From positions 248,001 through 312,000 of the forward strand of contig CBDATE010000034.1 of assembly GCA_965199815.1 (NCBI GenBank): 64,000 nucleotides of DNA. The letters run 5' to 3'. The notes under the pieces were generated by a model that did not search any database, was not told where the DNA came from, and was given only the letters and a program-made list of their open reading frames with translations. Positions 44,554 to 52,292 of the stretch are shown here, in pieces. Position 1 is the stretch's first letter; the number at the start of each line of letters is the position of its first letter. The translations under genes were made by a program, and so were the position numbers. Source of the DNA: Azotimanducus sp965199815 (lineage in GTDB: Bacteria > Pseudomonadota > Gammaproteobacteria > Pseudomonadales > Azotimanducaceae).

Positions 44554-45719
44554 GCTTTGCTCCTTGAAGATGTGGTGCGGATCTTGATCATGTTCGGCGA
44601 GAGGGTCAAGCCATACCGGTTGATGCGAGTGCCAGCGACTCTTCCCACGGGGCAGATCTGGTAGGGCTTCGCGCGCCGCTCGCCAAGCCGCTGAACCAGG
44701 CTGCGCTTGAGCTTCGACTTGGTCTGGTCGAAGTGATTCTGCAGGTTCTCGATGCTCTCGGGAGTCCCTTTGTCTTCAAGCCGATCTTTCTTGTTGTCGA
44801 GGCGAATGGAGTCCTGACGCAAGCGCCCATAGTAGGTCAGTATCGCTTCGCGCAGGTCGTCATCCGTGCGCGTGAAGCCAGGTCCGCCGACCTTGGTCTG
44901 CTCCGCCATCATCCAGTAGAAGGCAAACTGATCGGCATCGAGCACGAAGCTCTCCCCGGCAGCGGTGACGCTCAAGGTTTCCGGGTCAAGCTCCAGAGAG
45001 GTTGGCGACAGGGCGCGCTGCGCGTCCTTCACCGCATTGGAGAAAGTCGATTTGCCCGCGAGCAGGGCACTACTCAGCCCGTCACGCATACGCACAAACG
45101 GAATGGCTGCGAGCGTAACCTCGGCATCCTTGCGGTCATACAGTCGGGATGAGGGTGGCCGACCCTTGATCAGCTGGCTGTCGGGAGAGGGGTAAAAGAA
45201 GTCCGGATGCGATTCGAACGGAGCGTTGACCAACACGTGCGAGAGCTCGTCTTGCGGCCTGCCGTACAGGGAGAGCGCGTAGCCCAGATAGAAGCCCATG
45301 GTCTTGCGTCCGCCAGCGATGGATACGTGCAGGGCGCTGTCGGCCTCTTCGGTCAGGCTGCGGACGCATTCGGTAATGAAGTTCGCTGCATCCGTGTTGT
45401 CCTCGGGGGAACGGATATCCGCGAGCGGGGCACCGTCGGCATCCGCCAGCGTATGGATATGCTGTTCCGTGAACTCGATGGGTGGCAGCGCATAATCCTT
45501 GCACAAGCGGTCAAACCACCCGGATGCCGGGTGAAGGAGCGCCAACCGCGCCCGCTCCGCCCCCTCAACTGTAGTAACCAGGCGGACTTCTGTCGGAATC
45601 CGCAGCTCGGCCCGCCCCCTGGCGCGCACTGCGAGCGCGTACAGTGTCTCGGTGACAATCTGTGGCGACAGTCCGGTCACAGCCAAGAGGATGCGGCGTT
45701 TGAAATGGACGGCTTTCAT
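44550..45719 (-). CDS. CARF protein of the NE0113 (TIGR02584) family
   Basis: From the ATG at 45719 the protein has 389 residues. RRILLAVTGLSPQIVTETLYAL is the family start and LHVSIAGGRKTMGFYLGYALSLYG is its second CARF motif. The family is often labelled Csm6-type or ring nuclease; whether this one cuts RNA or degrades the cyclic messenger cannot be decided, and no RxxxxH HEPN motif was seen. It is the first gene of the 15-gene operon. Confidence 0.85.
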   Translation of the reverse strand: MKAVHFKRRILLAVTGLSPQIVTETLYALAVRARGRAELRIPTEVRLVTTVEGAERARLALLHPASGWFDRLCKDYALPPIEFTEQHIHTLADADGAPLADIRSPEDNTDAANFITECVRSLTEEADSALHVSIAGGRKTMGFYLGYALSLYGRPQDELSHVLVNAPFESHPDFFYPSPDSQLIKGRPPSSRLYDRKDAEVTLAAIPFVRMRDGLSSALLAGKSTFSNAVKDAQRALSPTSLELDPETLSVTAAGESFVLDADQFAFYWMMAEQTKVGGPGFTRTDDDLREAILTYYGRLRQDSIRLDNKKDRLEDKGTPESIENLQNHFDQTKSKLKRSLVQRLGERRAKPYQICPVGRVAGTRINRYGLTLSPNMIKIRTTSSRSKA

Positions 45720-45838
45720 GGTGATTTTCGGAAACCTGTGATGTGGTTGGGGGAGTGCAAATCGCAGCAAGCGGTAATGATAGCCACACACCGGGCTGTA
45801 GAGGCCAACTGCAAGGTTGCCGTTGGAGAGGCTGGCCG

Positions 45839-45867
45839 AGTCCACGGATGGACTTGATCAGAACATA
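45839..45867. repeat. Partial copy of the fifth hairpin unit
   Basis: The bases from AGTCCACGGATGGACT through TTGATCAGAACATAC are identical to 11313-11341. The outer left arm is missing, so only a 6-bp stem remains. It lies in the 200-bp gap between the Cmr operon start (45719) and the DUF1244 gene (45923). That gap must also hold the operon promoter; no clear -35/-10 was recognised. Confidence 0.75.
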
Positions 45868-45922
45868 CCTTGGTACACTTGCCTCAAAACACCGCACATG
45901 TGCACACTGGAGGCCGACAGCA

Positions 45923-46219
45923 GTGGATCACCGTACGCAGACCCGGATAGAGGCGAGCGTCTTTCGTCGCCTGCTTTCCCACCTTGATGAACGAACGGAT
46001 GTACAGAACATCGACCTGATGAATCTGGCCGGGTTCTGTCGCAATTGCCTGTCCAAGTGGTATGTGGCGGCCTGCGAAGAGGCGGGCGAGGACATGGATT
46101 ACGAAGCGGCGCGAGCACTTGTGTACGGCATGCCCTATGCCGAGTGGAAGGCGAAGCATCAGACCGAGGCGACGCAGCAGCAGCTTGATGCGTTCGCACA
46201 GTCTGCCGATAATTCGTAG
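45923..46219 (+). CDS. DUF1244 family protein
   Basis: The 98-residue protein starts at a GTG with GGAGG 9 nt upstream. It contains RIEASVFRRLLSHLDERTDVQNIDLMNLAGFCRNCLSKW and YGMPYAEWK, the DUF1244 signature with its paired cysteines. Function is unknown; the family is widespread in proteobacteria. It is divergent from the Cmr operon. Confidence 0.88.
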   Translation: MDHRTQTRIEASVFRRLLSHLDERTDVQNIDLMNLAGFCRNCLSKWYVAACEEAGEDMDYEAARALVYGMPYAEWKAKHQTEATQQQLDAFAQSADNS

Positions 46220-46278
46220 TGCTCCGCCTCACTCCTGCCCACTCCTGCCAAGCGACGCATTCCGCCTGAGCGCATCGC

Positions 46279-46959
46279 ATGACCATTGGAGTTTTCGTGC
46301 AGGGTCTTGACGGCCGCATGGGTCAGGCGGTGCAGGCGCTCATTGACGCATCTCCGGAATACGCGCTTCGCGCCAGGGTCGCTCAGGCCGAGGCAGTCAT
46401 CGACTTCAGTCGCCCGGCCGGCACATTCGCTGTGCTTGAACAGTGCCTGGCGAGCAGTGTGCCGCTGGTCACTGGCACCACGGCGTTGCAGGATGACTGG
46501 CGACGGGCGAGAGATGCCGCGGCGAGTCGCCTGCCCATCCTTGAAGCACCCAACATGAGCATTGGGGTGAATCTGATCTACCTGTTGCTGGAAACTGCCG
46601 CAGCCTCTATCGGCAACGAGGCCGACATTGATATCATCGAAACGCACCACAGGCACAAGGTGGATGCGCCGTCGGGCACCGCGCTGCACATGGGACAGGT
46701 TATTGAAGACGCATTGGCTGCCGTCCGCCGGGCGGCGGGTGACGAGATCAAGGTCAACTATCACAGTGTGCGGGCAGGTGATGTCCCCGGCGAGCATCGC
46801 GTCACGTTCACCCTGGCAGGAGAGCGGGTGGAGGTCGGGCATGTGGCGATGAACCGTGCGGTTTTTGCGCTCGGGGCCTTGCGAGCGGCCAAGTGGATAC
46901 AGGCCGCATCGCCCGGCGTGTATTCCATGCGTGATGTGCTGCGGCGAGATGTTTCGTAG
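46279..46959 (+). CDS. dapB: Short 4-hydroxy-tetrahydrodipicolinate reductase
   Basis: DapB reduces dihydrodipicolinate in lysine and peptidoglycan synthesis. The product retains GRMG (nucleotide loop), VIDFSRPAGT, VTGTTAL, IIETHHRHKVDAPSGTAL and VRAGDVPGEH. At 226 residues it is about 40 shorter than usual. About 40 residues are missing between GRMG and IDFS, and about 20 near the variable loop before VRAGD. The catalytic His-His and Lys are present, so it may still be active. Confidence 0.88.
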   Translation: MTIGVFVQGLDGRMGQAVQALIDASPEYALRARVAQAEAVIDFSRPAGTFAVLEQCLASSVPLVTGTTALQDDWRRARDAAASRLPILEAPNMSIGVNLIYLLLETAAASIGNEADIDIIETHHRHKVDAPSGTALHMGQVIEDALAAVRRAAGDEIKVNYHSVRAGDVPGEHRVTFTLAGERVEVGHVAMNRAVFALGALRAAKWIQAASPGVYSMRDVLRRDVS

Positions 46960-47062
46960 CGGGAAGTCTCGCGGGCTTCACCGTGAGATAATTCGCCACC
47001 GGACTCCTGACACAAGATGCACCCCCCATACCTGAAAGTGACACCTGAAACGATGCCTGAAA

Positions 47063-47704
47063 ATGACACCTGAAGAAAATCCACTCGAACCCCCTCCGCT
47101 GTGCAGAATCGGTGCCGAGGGCCGCGAAATGCATGAAGAAAACCGCCTGAAAGGGGCGCAAGTGCCTGCCGGTGTGGCACGCACCTTGCACAGGCACCGC
47201 AATATCACTGTCTTCGGCGAAATCACTCAGGATGTGGCGCACGAAACCTGCCGACAGCTACTTGCCCTGTCGCTCACTGGCGACGACCCCATCACCTTGT
47301 ATTTGAGTTCACCGGGGGGTCATGTGGAGTCTGGCGATTCCGTCTTCGACATGATTCGCTTCATCAAGCCGCAGGTGCGCATCCTCGGCACCGGTTGGGT
47401 TGGCAGCATTGCTACCCATATCTATCTGGCGGCGGAAAGGAAAGACAGACTCGCCCTGCCGAATACGCGATTTCTGATTCATCAACCGGCGGGTGGAGCC
47501 GGTGGCGATGCCTCGGATATAGAAATCCACGCCCGCGAGCTACTCAAGACGCGCGAGCGTATCAACAGGATTATGGCCGAGCGTACCGGTCAGCCGTTGA
47601 AGCGAATCAACGAGGACACCGAGCGCGACTACTGGATGAGCGCAAGGGAATCCCTCAAATATGGCATCGTTGGCCAGATTATCGAGCGCATCGAACAGCT
47701 GTAA
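47063..47704 (+). CDS. ClpP-family serine protease
   Basis: The 213-residue protein has the ClpP fold segments ITVFGEITQDVAHE, ITLYLSSPGGHVESGDSVFD and LGTGWVGSIATHIYLAA, with the nucleophile Ser. RFLIHQPAGG has the His and NEDTERDYWMSARESLKYGIV the Asp. The usual Ser context GxAASM is altered to VGSIA, as in Clp-like side branches. No clpX follows. It may be an accessory ClpP rather than the main one. Confidence 0.85.
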   Translation: MTPEENPLEPPPLCRIGAEGREMHEENRLKGAQVPAGVARTLHRHRNITVFGEITQDVAHETCRQLLALSLTGDDPITLYLSSPGGHVESGDSVFDMIRFIKPQVRILGTGWVGSIATHIYLAAERKDRLALPNTRFLIHQPAGGAGGDASDIEIHARELLKTRERINRIMAERTGQPLKRINEDTERDYWMSARESLKYGIVGQIIERIEQL

Positions 47705-47722
47705 CAGGCACTCCGGATGCCG

Positions 47723-48331
47723 TCACACATCTGATGTGCGAGTCTGATCAAGTCCGCGGCTGGACTTGATCGGAATATACGAAGACAGACCGCGCCATAC
47801 CCTGTCGAGATGTTCATCCTCCCCGCCGAGTGAGTGCACGGACTCGGCAAGTCGTTGCACATAGTCGAGGTTGGTGCCGGAGGGCCCCACGGCATGACGT
47901 ATCTGTTCGAGAATCTCGTCAAGCGGTGCTTCGCCAAGAAAGGCGTGATTTCCTGGCGGGGCGAGATACACAAGGGCCTGTGTCCTGACGCAGGTTGCTT
48001 CTGGCCGGGGAGGCAGCCGCGCCCCATCCGCCAGAAGGATGCCGACATGTTCTCTGGAATAGCCGTTCTTCTCGCGATGATCAAGACCATCGAGTACCCG
48101 GTCCCGGTCTGCTGCGGCGATGAGATAGGCAGCTCCGTCGCAATACCCGTGCTCATTGGCGATGAGCGTCACCACGCGCCCGGGCGCGTTCGGTGTGCCG
48201 CGATGATCGTGCGAACCCTGCCAGAAGCGTCGCACGAACCCCGGCAAGCGCGCGGCGCGACGTGCAATACAAGGGAAGCCGGTTCGCCAGATGATGGAGC
48301 CATAGGCGAACAGCCACACATCGTCGCTCAT
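47723..48331 (-). CDS. ChaC-like gamma-glutamylcyclotransferase
   Basis: The 202-residue enzyme starts VWLFAYGSIIWRTGF, the YGSxxW loop of ChaC. The catalytic Glu is in LDGLDHREKNGYSRE. It should cleave glutathione to 5-oxoproline and Cys-Gly. Its last 16 residues (IKSSRGLDQTRTSDV) are encoded by a copy of the dispersed hairpin and its flank, so the C-terminus was acquired from the repeat. Confidence 0.88.
   Translation of the reverse strand: MSDDVWLFAYGSIIWRTGFPCIARRAARLPGFVRRFWQGSHDHRGTPNAPGRVVTLIANEHGYCDGAAYLIAAADRDRVLDGLDHREKNGYSREHVGILLADGARLPPRPEATCVRTQALVYLAPPGNHAFLGEAPLDEILEQIRHAVGPSGTNLDYVQRLAESVHSLGGEDEHLDRVWRGLSSYIPIKSSRGLDQTRTSDV
47743..47774. repeat. Dispersed hairpin forming the ChaC C-terminus
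   Basis: TCTGATCAAGTCC pairs with GGACTTGATCGGA (one wobble) around a GCGGCT loop, like the fifth unit at 11305-11336. CACATCTGATGTG just upstream is a further small palindrome. The copy lies between ClpP and ChaC, inside the ChaC reading frame. Confidence 0.75.
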
Positions 48332-48364
48332 TCTCCGCGAAGCCTCACGTGGTGCGACATCGGG

Positions 48365-48595
48365 CTACGGCCCGTAGGTTGATTTGATCTCCTGAATCAG
48401 CCGTTCCTCATCAGGGAACTCTCCGGTCTGATGTTTCGAATACACCAGCTCGCCGTTCACGCGTACATCAAACACGCCACCACCGCCCTCGACGAGCTGC
48501 GTTGACGCGGCCAGTTGCGCCTCGATTCCGGATGCCAAACTGACAGCCGTGGGTTTATAGTTTCACTGTACGCAGTATGTGATTGATATGTTCAT
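48365..48595 (-). CDS. SelW-like (Rdx family) probable selenoprotein with in-frame UGA
   Basis: From the ATG at 48595 the frame reads MNISITYCVQ, then TGA at 48563-48565, then NYKPTAVSLASG. It continues through VEGGGGVFDVRVNGELVYSK and HQTGEFPDEERLIQEIK to TAG at 48365. With UGA as selenocysteine it is a 76-residue Rdx protein with the CxxU redox motif exactly where SelW has it, and the family's GGxFxVxxxGxxxxSK...GxFP follows in frame. A weak stem (GCTG/TGGC) lies about 15-30 nt after the UGA. No strong ribosome site was seen. A nonsense mutation is the alternative. Confidence 0.72.
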
Positions 48596-48696
48596 GCTTG
48601 AGCAATGTTTTGCGCGCTGGCAAGGATTGTCTGTCGAGTCGCCAGTATACGAAAATCGGCGCGGTGTGTAACGGTTGTTCGAAGAAGGAAGTGTGC

Positions 48697-50169
48697 ATGC
48701 ACAGAGAAGCCAGCCAGACCGGCGAGCAGGGAGACAAGGTCATCACGGAGCTCATCGCGGCACTCGGTGAAAAGCAGGTGCTGACCGGTGACGATGTACA
48801 TCAGCGAAGCGCCGGCATCTGGCGCAGCGACACCATCAAGGCGAAGGCGATGCTGCGCCCGCGGTCAACCGAGGAGGTGAGTACCGCACTTGCGATCTGT
48901 CATGTCCACGGACAGAGCGTGGTCGCCCACGGAGGCTTGACCGGACTGGTGGAGAGCGCCATCACGAATGAAGACGACATCGCCCTGTCGCTCGCGGCCA
49001 TGGATCAGATCGAGGAGATCAACCGGGTGGACCGCACCATGCTGGTGCAAAGTGGCGTTATATTGCAGCGTATTCAGGAGGCCGCAGATGAGGCTGGAAT
49101 GCTCTTCCCGCTTGATCTGGGCGGGCGCGGAAGCTGCACCATTGGTGGCAATATTGCCACCAATGCGGGCGGGAATCGGGTGGTGCGCTATGGCATGGTG
49201 CGCGACATGGTGCTTGGCCTCGAGGTTGTGCTGGCCGACGGCACGGTTTTGTCATCGCTCTCCGGGATGATCAAGAACAATGCCGGCTACGACCTGAAGC
49301 AGATATTCATCGGCAGCGAGGGCAGTCTCGGGCTGGTAACGCGCGCCGTGCTGCGCCTGCGAGAAAAGCCGCGAAGCGAGGTCACGGCGCTCGTGGCGAC
49401 TGATGAATTCGCCAGCCTCGAGCAGCTTTTCAGGCGTGTGGACTCGGGGCTGTCAGGTCGCTTGAGCGCCTTCGAAGTGATGTGGAACAACTTCTATTGC
49501 ATCGTCACCACGCCGCCCGCTACCCAGGTGCCGCCACTTTCTCACGAGTATGCCTACTACGTGCTGATTGAGCTGCTCGGCGGCGATCAGGCAGGTGATC
49601 AGGCGCTCATGGAGTCCCTCCTGTCGAGTTGCCTTGAAGATGGTGTGATTCTCGATGCCGTGCTCGCTTCGTCGCAAGCCCAGCGTCAGGATCTCTGGGC
49701 AATGCGCGATGATGTGGAGCAGTTGCAGCGCCTCGGCCCTGGCTGCACCTTTGATGTCAGCCTGCGTATTTCGCACATGGAGGACTATGTGGCCGAGGTG
49801 AACCGACGCATGCAAGCCGCCTTCGGCGAATATCACCTCATCACCTTCGGGCACATGGGCGATGGCAACCTGCATTTTCATGCGGCGGTCGGTAGCTACA
49901 GCCCGCACATCCGCCGTCGTATTGAAGCCGCGGTCTATGAACCCTTGGAGGCCATCGGAGGGTCGGTCTCGGCGGAGCATGGCATAGGCCTCGAAAAGAA
50001 ACCCTGGCTCGGTATCTGTCGCTCCGATGATGAGATTGTCGTGATGCGCAAGCTCAAATCAGCGCTCGACCCCAAGGGGATTTTGAACCCCGGCAAGATC
50101 ATTGATGCCACGGAGCAGGTGGTGGGGGAACCGGGGCACCGGGGAACACTGCGTATATCAGCGTATTGA
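48697..50169 (+). CDS. FAD-binding 2-hydroxyacid oxidase (GlcD / D-2-hydroxyglutarate dehydrogenase-like)
   Basis: The 490-residue flavoprotein starts at an ATG with AAGGAAG upstream. SVVAHGGLTGLVESAI and LGGRGSCTIGGNIATNAGG are the FAD-binding loops. IGSEGSLGLVTRAVLRL and FGHMGDGNLHFH (the metal or flavin His motif of the C-terminal domain) follow, then SAEHGIGLEKK. Such enzymes oxidise D-2-hydroxy acids to keto acids; substrate not determinable. Confidence 0.9.
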   Translation: MHREASQTGEQGDKVITELIAALGEKQVLTGDDVHQRSAGIWRSDTIKAKAMLRPRSTEEVSTALAICHVHGQSVVAHGGLTGLVESAITNEDDIALSLAAMDQIEEINRVDRTMLVQSGVILQRIQEAADEAGMLFPLDLGGRGSCTIGGNIATNAGGNRVVRYGMVRDMVLGLEVVLADGTVLSSLSGMIKNNAGYDLKQIFIGSEGSLGLVTRAVLRLREKPRSEVTALVATDEFASLEQLFRRVDSGLSGRLSAFEVMWNNFYCIVTTPPATQVPPLSHEYAYYVLIELLGGDQAGDQALMESLLSSCLEDGVILDAVLASSQAQRQDLWAMRDDVEQLQRLGPGCTFDVSLRISHMEDYVAEVNRRMQAAFGEYHLITFGHMGDGNLHFHAAVGSYSPHIRRRIEAAVYEPLEAIGGSVSAEHGIGLEKKPWLGICRSDDEIVVMRKLKSALDPKGILNPGKIIDATEQVVGEPGHRGTLRISAY

Positions 50170-50228
50170 TGTACCCTTGTCGCCACGCTGCGTCCAAGGT
50201 GTCAACTTGGCGCATGTGGCACCCATAC

Positions 50229-50302
<74 letters not shown>

Positions 50303-50315
50303 CCGGCCAGAGCGA

Positions 50316-50335
50316 ACGCCCCCTCTCGGGGGCGT
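50316..50335. terminator. Hairpin between tRNA-Val and rpoD
   Basis: ACGCCCCC, loop TCTC, GGGGGCGT is a perfect 8-bp GC-rich stem, followed on the plus strand by a pyrimidine-rich stretch (ACTCTTCTTC). It lies between two convergent transcripts and probably ends both. Confidence 0.75.
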
Positions 50336-50343
50336 ACTCTTCT

Positions 50344-52137
50344 TCAGGACATATCGTCAAGGAAGCTTCGCAGTGAATCCGCACGACTCGGATGGCGCAG
50401 CTTGCGCAGCGCCTTGGCTTCAATCTGACGAATACGTTCGCGCGTTACGTCGAACTGTTTGCCCACTTCTTCCAGCGTGTGGTCCTGATTCATGTGAATG
50501 CCAAAGCGCATACGCAGCACCTTGGCCTCGCGCGCCGTCAGTGTGGACAGGATGCCGTTGGTGGCTTCCCGAAGGCTTTCCGAGGTGGTCTTGTCGAGCG
50601 GAGAACTGGCCGAAGCATCCTCCAGAAAGTCACCCAGGTGCGTGTCTTCATCGTCACCGACAGGAGTTTCCATGGAAATCGGTTCCTTGGCAATCTTGAG
50701 CACCTTGCGCACCCGGTCTTCCGGCATCTCCATACGCTCGCTCAGCTCTTCCGGCGTTGGCTGACGTCCCATCTCCTGCACCATATGCCGAGAAACGCGA
50801 TTGAGCTTGTTGATGGTTTCGATCATGTGCACGGGAATTCGTATCGTGCGGGCCTGGTCGGCAATAGAGCGAGTGATGGCTTGACGAATCCACCAGGTTG
50901 CATAGGTGGAGAACTTGTAGCCGCGACGATATTCGAACTTGTCCACCGCTTTCATCAGTCCGATGTTGCCTTCCTGAATCAGGTCGAGGAACAGCAGCCC
51001 CCGGTTGGTGTATTTCTTGGCAATGGAAATCACCAGGCGCAGATTCGCCTCCACCATGTCCCGCTTGGCATGGCGAGCTTTGGTTTCTCCCATGGAAACC
51101 TCGCGGTTCATATTGCGAATTCCCTGCACTGAAAGATCGAGATTGGCGCAGTGTTCCTTGATCTTTTCTTGCGCACGAAGAATTTCGGCGCGCGCCTCGA
51201 GCAGGCGATTGTTCGGTTTTTTCTCGGCATGAATCTTCTTGTCGATCCATTCAAGGTTGAACGGACTCTCGCGCATCCATTGCAGGATTTCTTTTCGTGA
51301 AAGGCCCGCGCGATGGTTGCACAGGGAGAATATCCTCTTTTCCTGATCCTTGATCAGCTGCAGCGAGTCGCGTGTCATTTCGACAATTTTCGTGAAGTAG
51401 CGCGGGTTCAGCTTCAGCATGGAGAAGCTCTCTGCAAGTTTTCCCAGCGCCTGGGTTGCCTGCGCGCTATCTGCACCGTGCTCTGCTGCTACCTTGCGGG
51501 CGTGGTTGAAACGACGCCGGACGAGTCTGAAACGACGCTCGGCTTCCTTGGGGTCCGGGCCTTTGGGCTTCTGTTTTTCGGATGTCTTCTTGGCCTCTTT
51601 CTCTTCCGGAGTGCTTGCGCGCTGTATTTCCAGATCCGGGTCGAGGTATCCGGCCAACAGATCGCCAATACGATCGGTTCCCTTGACATGTTTCCAGGAG
51701 TCCAATATGAATTCGACTGTGCCCGGAACCTTGACCATGGCGCTCATCATGTCGCGAAGACCTTCCTCGATGCGTTTGGCGATTGCGATTTCACCTTCCC
51801 GCGTGAGCAGATCCACGGAGCCCATTTCCCGCATATACATACGCACGGGGTCAGTGGTGCGTCCGGTTTCCGATTCAACGGCTGCCAGCGCGGCCGCCGC
51901 TTCTTCTGCTGCAAGTTCGTCGGTTGTTGATTCGCCAGCCTCGATGAGTTCGTCTGCATCAGGCACATGCTGAAAGACGCGGATGCCTGCGCCCTCGAGC
52001 ATGGCGATGATCACGTCTATTTCGTCTGTATCGAGGATTTCCTGCGGCAGGTGGTCGTTAATCTCACCATAAGTGAGGTATCCTTGTTCGCTGCCTTTCG
52101 CAATGAGTTGCTTGATGTGGGAATGAGCTTTTTGCAT
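50344..52137 (-). CDS. rpoD: RNA polymerase primary sigma factor
   Basis: The 597-residue sigma-70 has region 1.1 (IKQLIAKGSEQGYLTYGEIND), region 1.2 (DPVRMYMREMG), the non-conserved insertion, and region 2 (GLLFLDLIQEGNIGLMKAVD, YRRGYKFSTYATWWIRQAI). Region 3 begins IRIPVHMIETINKLNRVSR and region 4 has DHTLEEVGKQFDVTRERIRQIE. It recognises housekeeping promoters. The 155-bp gap upstream (52138-52292) is AT-rich for this window and shows no gene. Confidence 0.98.
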   Translation of the reverse strand: MQKAHSHIKQLIAKGSEQGYLTYGEINDHLPQEILDTDEIDVIIAMLEGAGIRVFQHVPDADELIEAGESTTDELAAEEAAAALAAVESETGRTTDPVRMYMREMGSVDLLTREGEIAIAKRIEEGLRDMMSAMVKVPGTVEFILDSWKHVKGTDRIGDLLAGYLDPDLEIQRASTPEEKEAKKTSEKQKPKGPDPKEAERRFRLVRRRFNHARKVAAEHGADSAQATQALGKLAESFSMLKLNPRYFTKIVEMTRDSLQLIKDQEKRIFSLCNHRAGLSRKEILQWMRESPFNLEWIDKKIHAEKKPNNRLLEARAEILRAQEKIKEHCANLDLSVQGIRNMNREVSMGETKARHAKRDMVEANLRLVISIAKKYTNRGLLFLDLIQEGNIGLMKAVDKFEYRRGYKFSTYATWWIRQAITRSIADQARTIRIPVHMIETINKLNRVSRHMVQEMGRQPTPEELSERMEMPEDRVRKVLKIAKEPISMETPVGDDEDTHLGDFLEDASASSPLDKTTSESLREATNGILSTLTAREAKVLRMRFGIHMNQDHTLEEVGKQFDVTRERIRQIEAKALRKLRHPSRADSLRSFLDDMS

Positions 52138-52292
52138 GTGCCTTGATCTTGAAGTGATGAGAGGGAAGGTTGGTGGATTGCTGGTATGGTTACCAGAGTT
52201 GCTTTGAAAAGGTGATTGTAATTTCGGCCAACCGAGAATTGTACATCATTTCACACATTTTGTGTTGATTAGGCTAGGCCCTGACTGTTTTT

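Noticed and set aside
45743..45922. Upstream extension of the DUF1244 gene
   Set aside because: The extension has no family similarity and crosses the hairpin repeat; the GTG at 45923 has GGAGG at good spacing.
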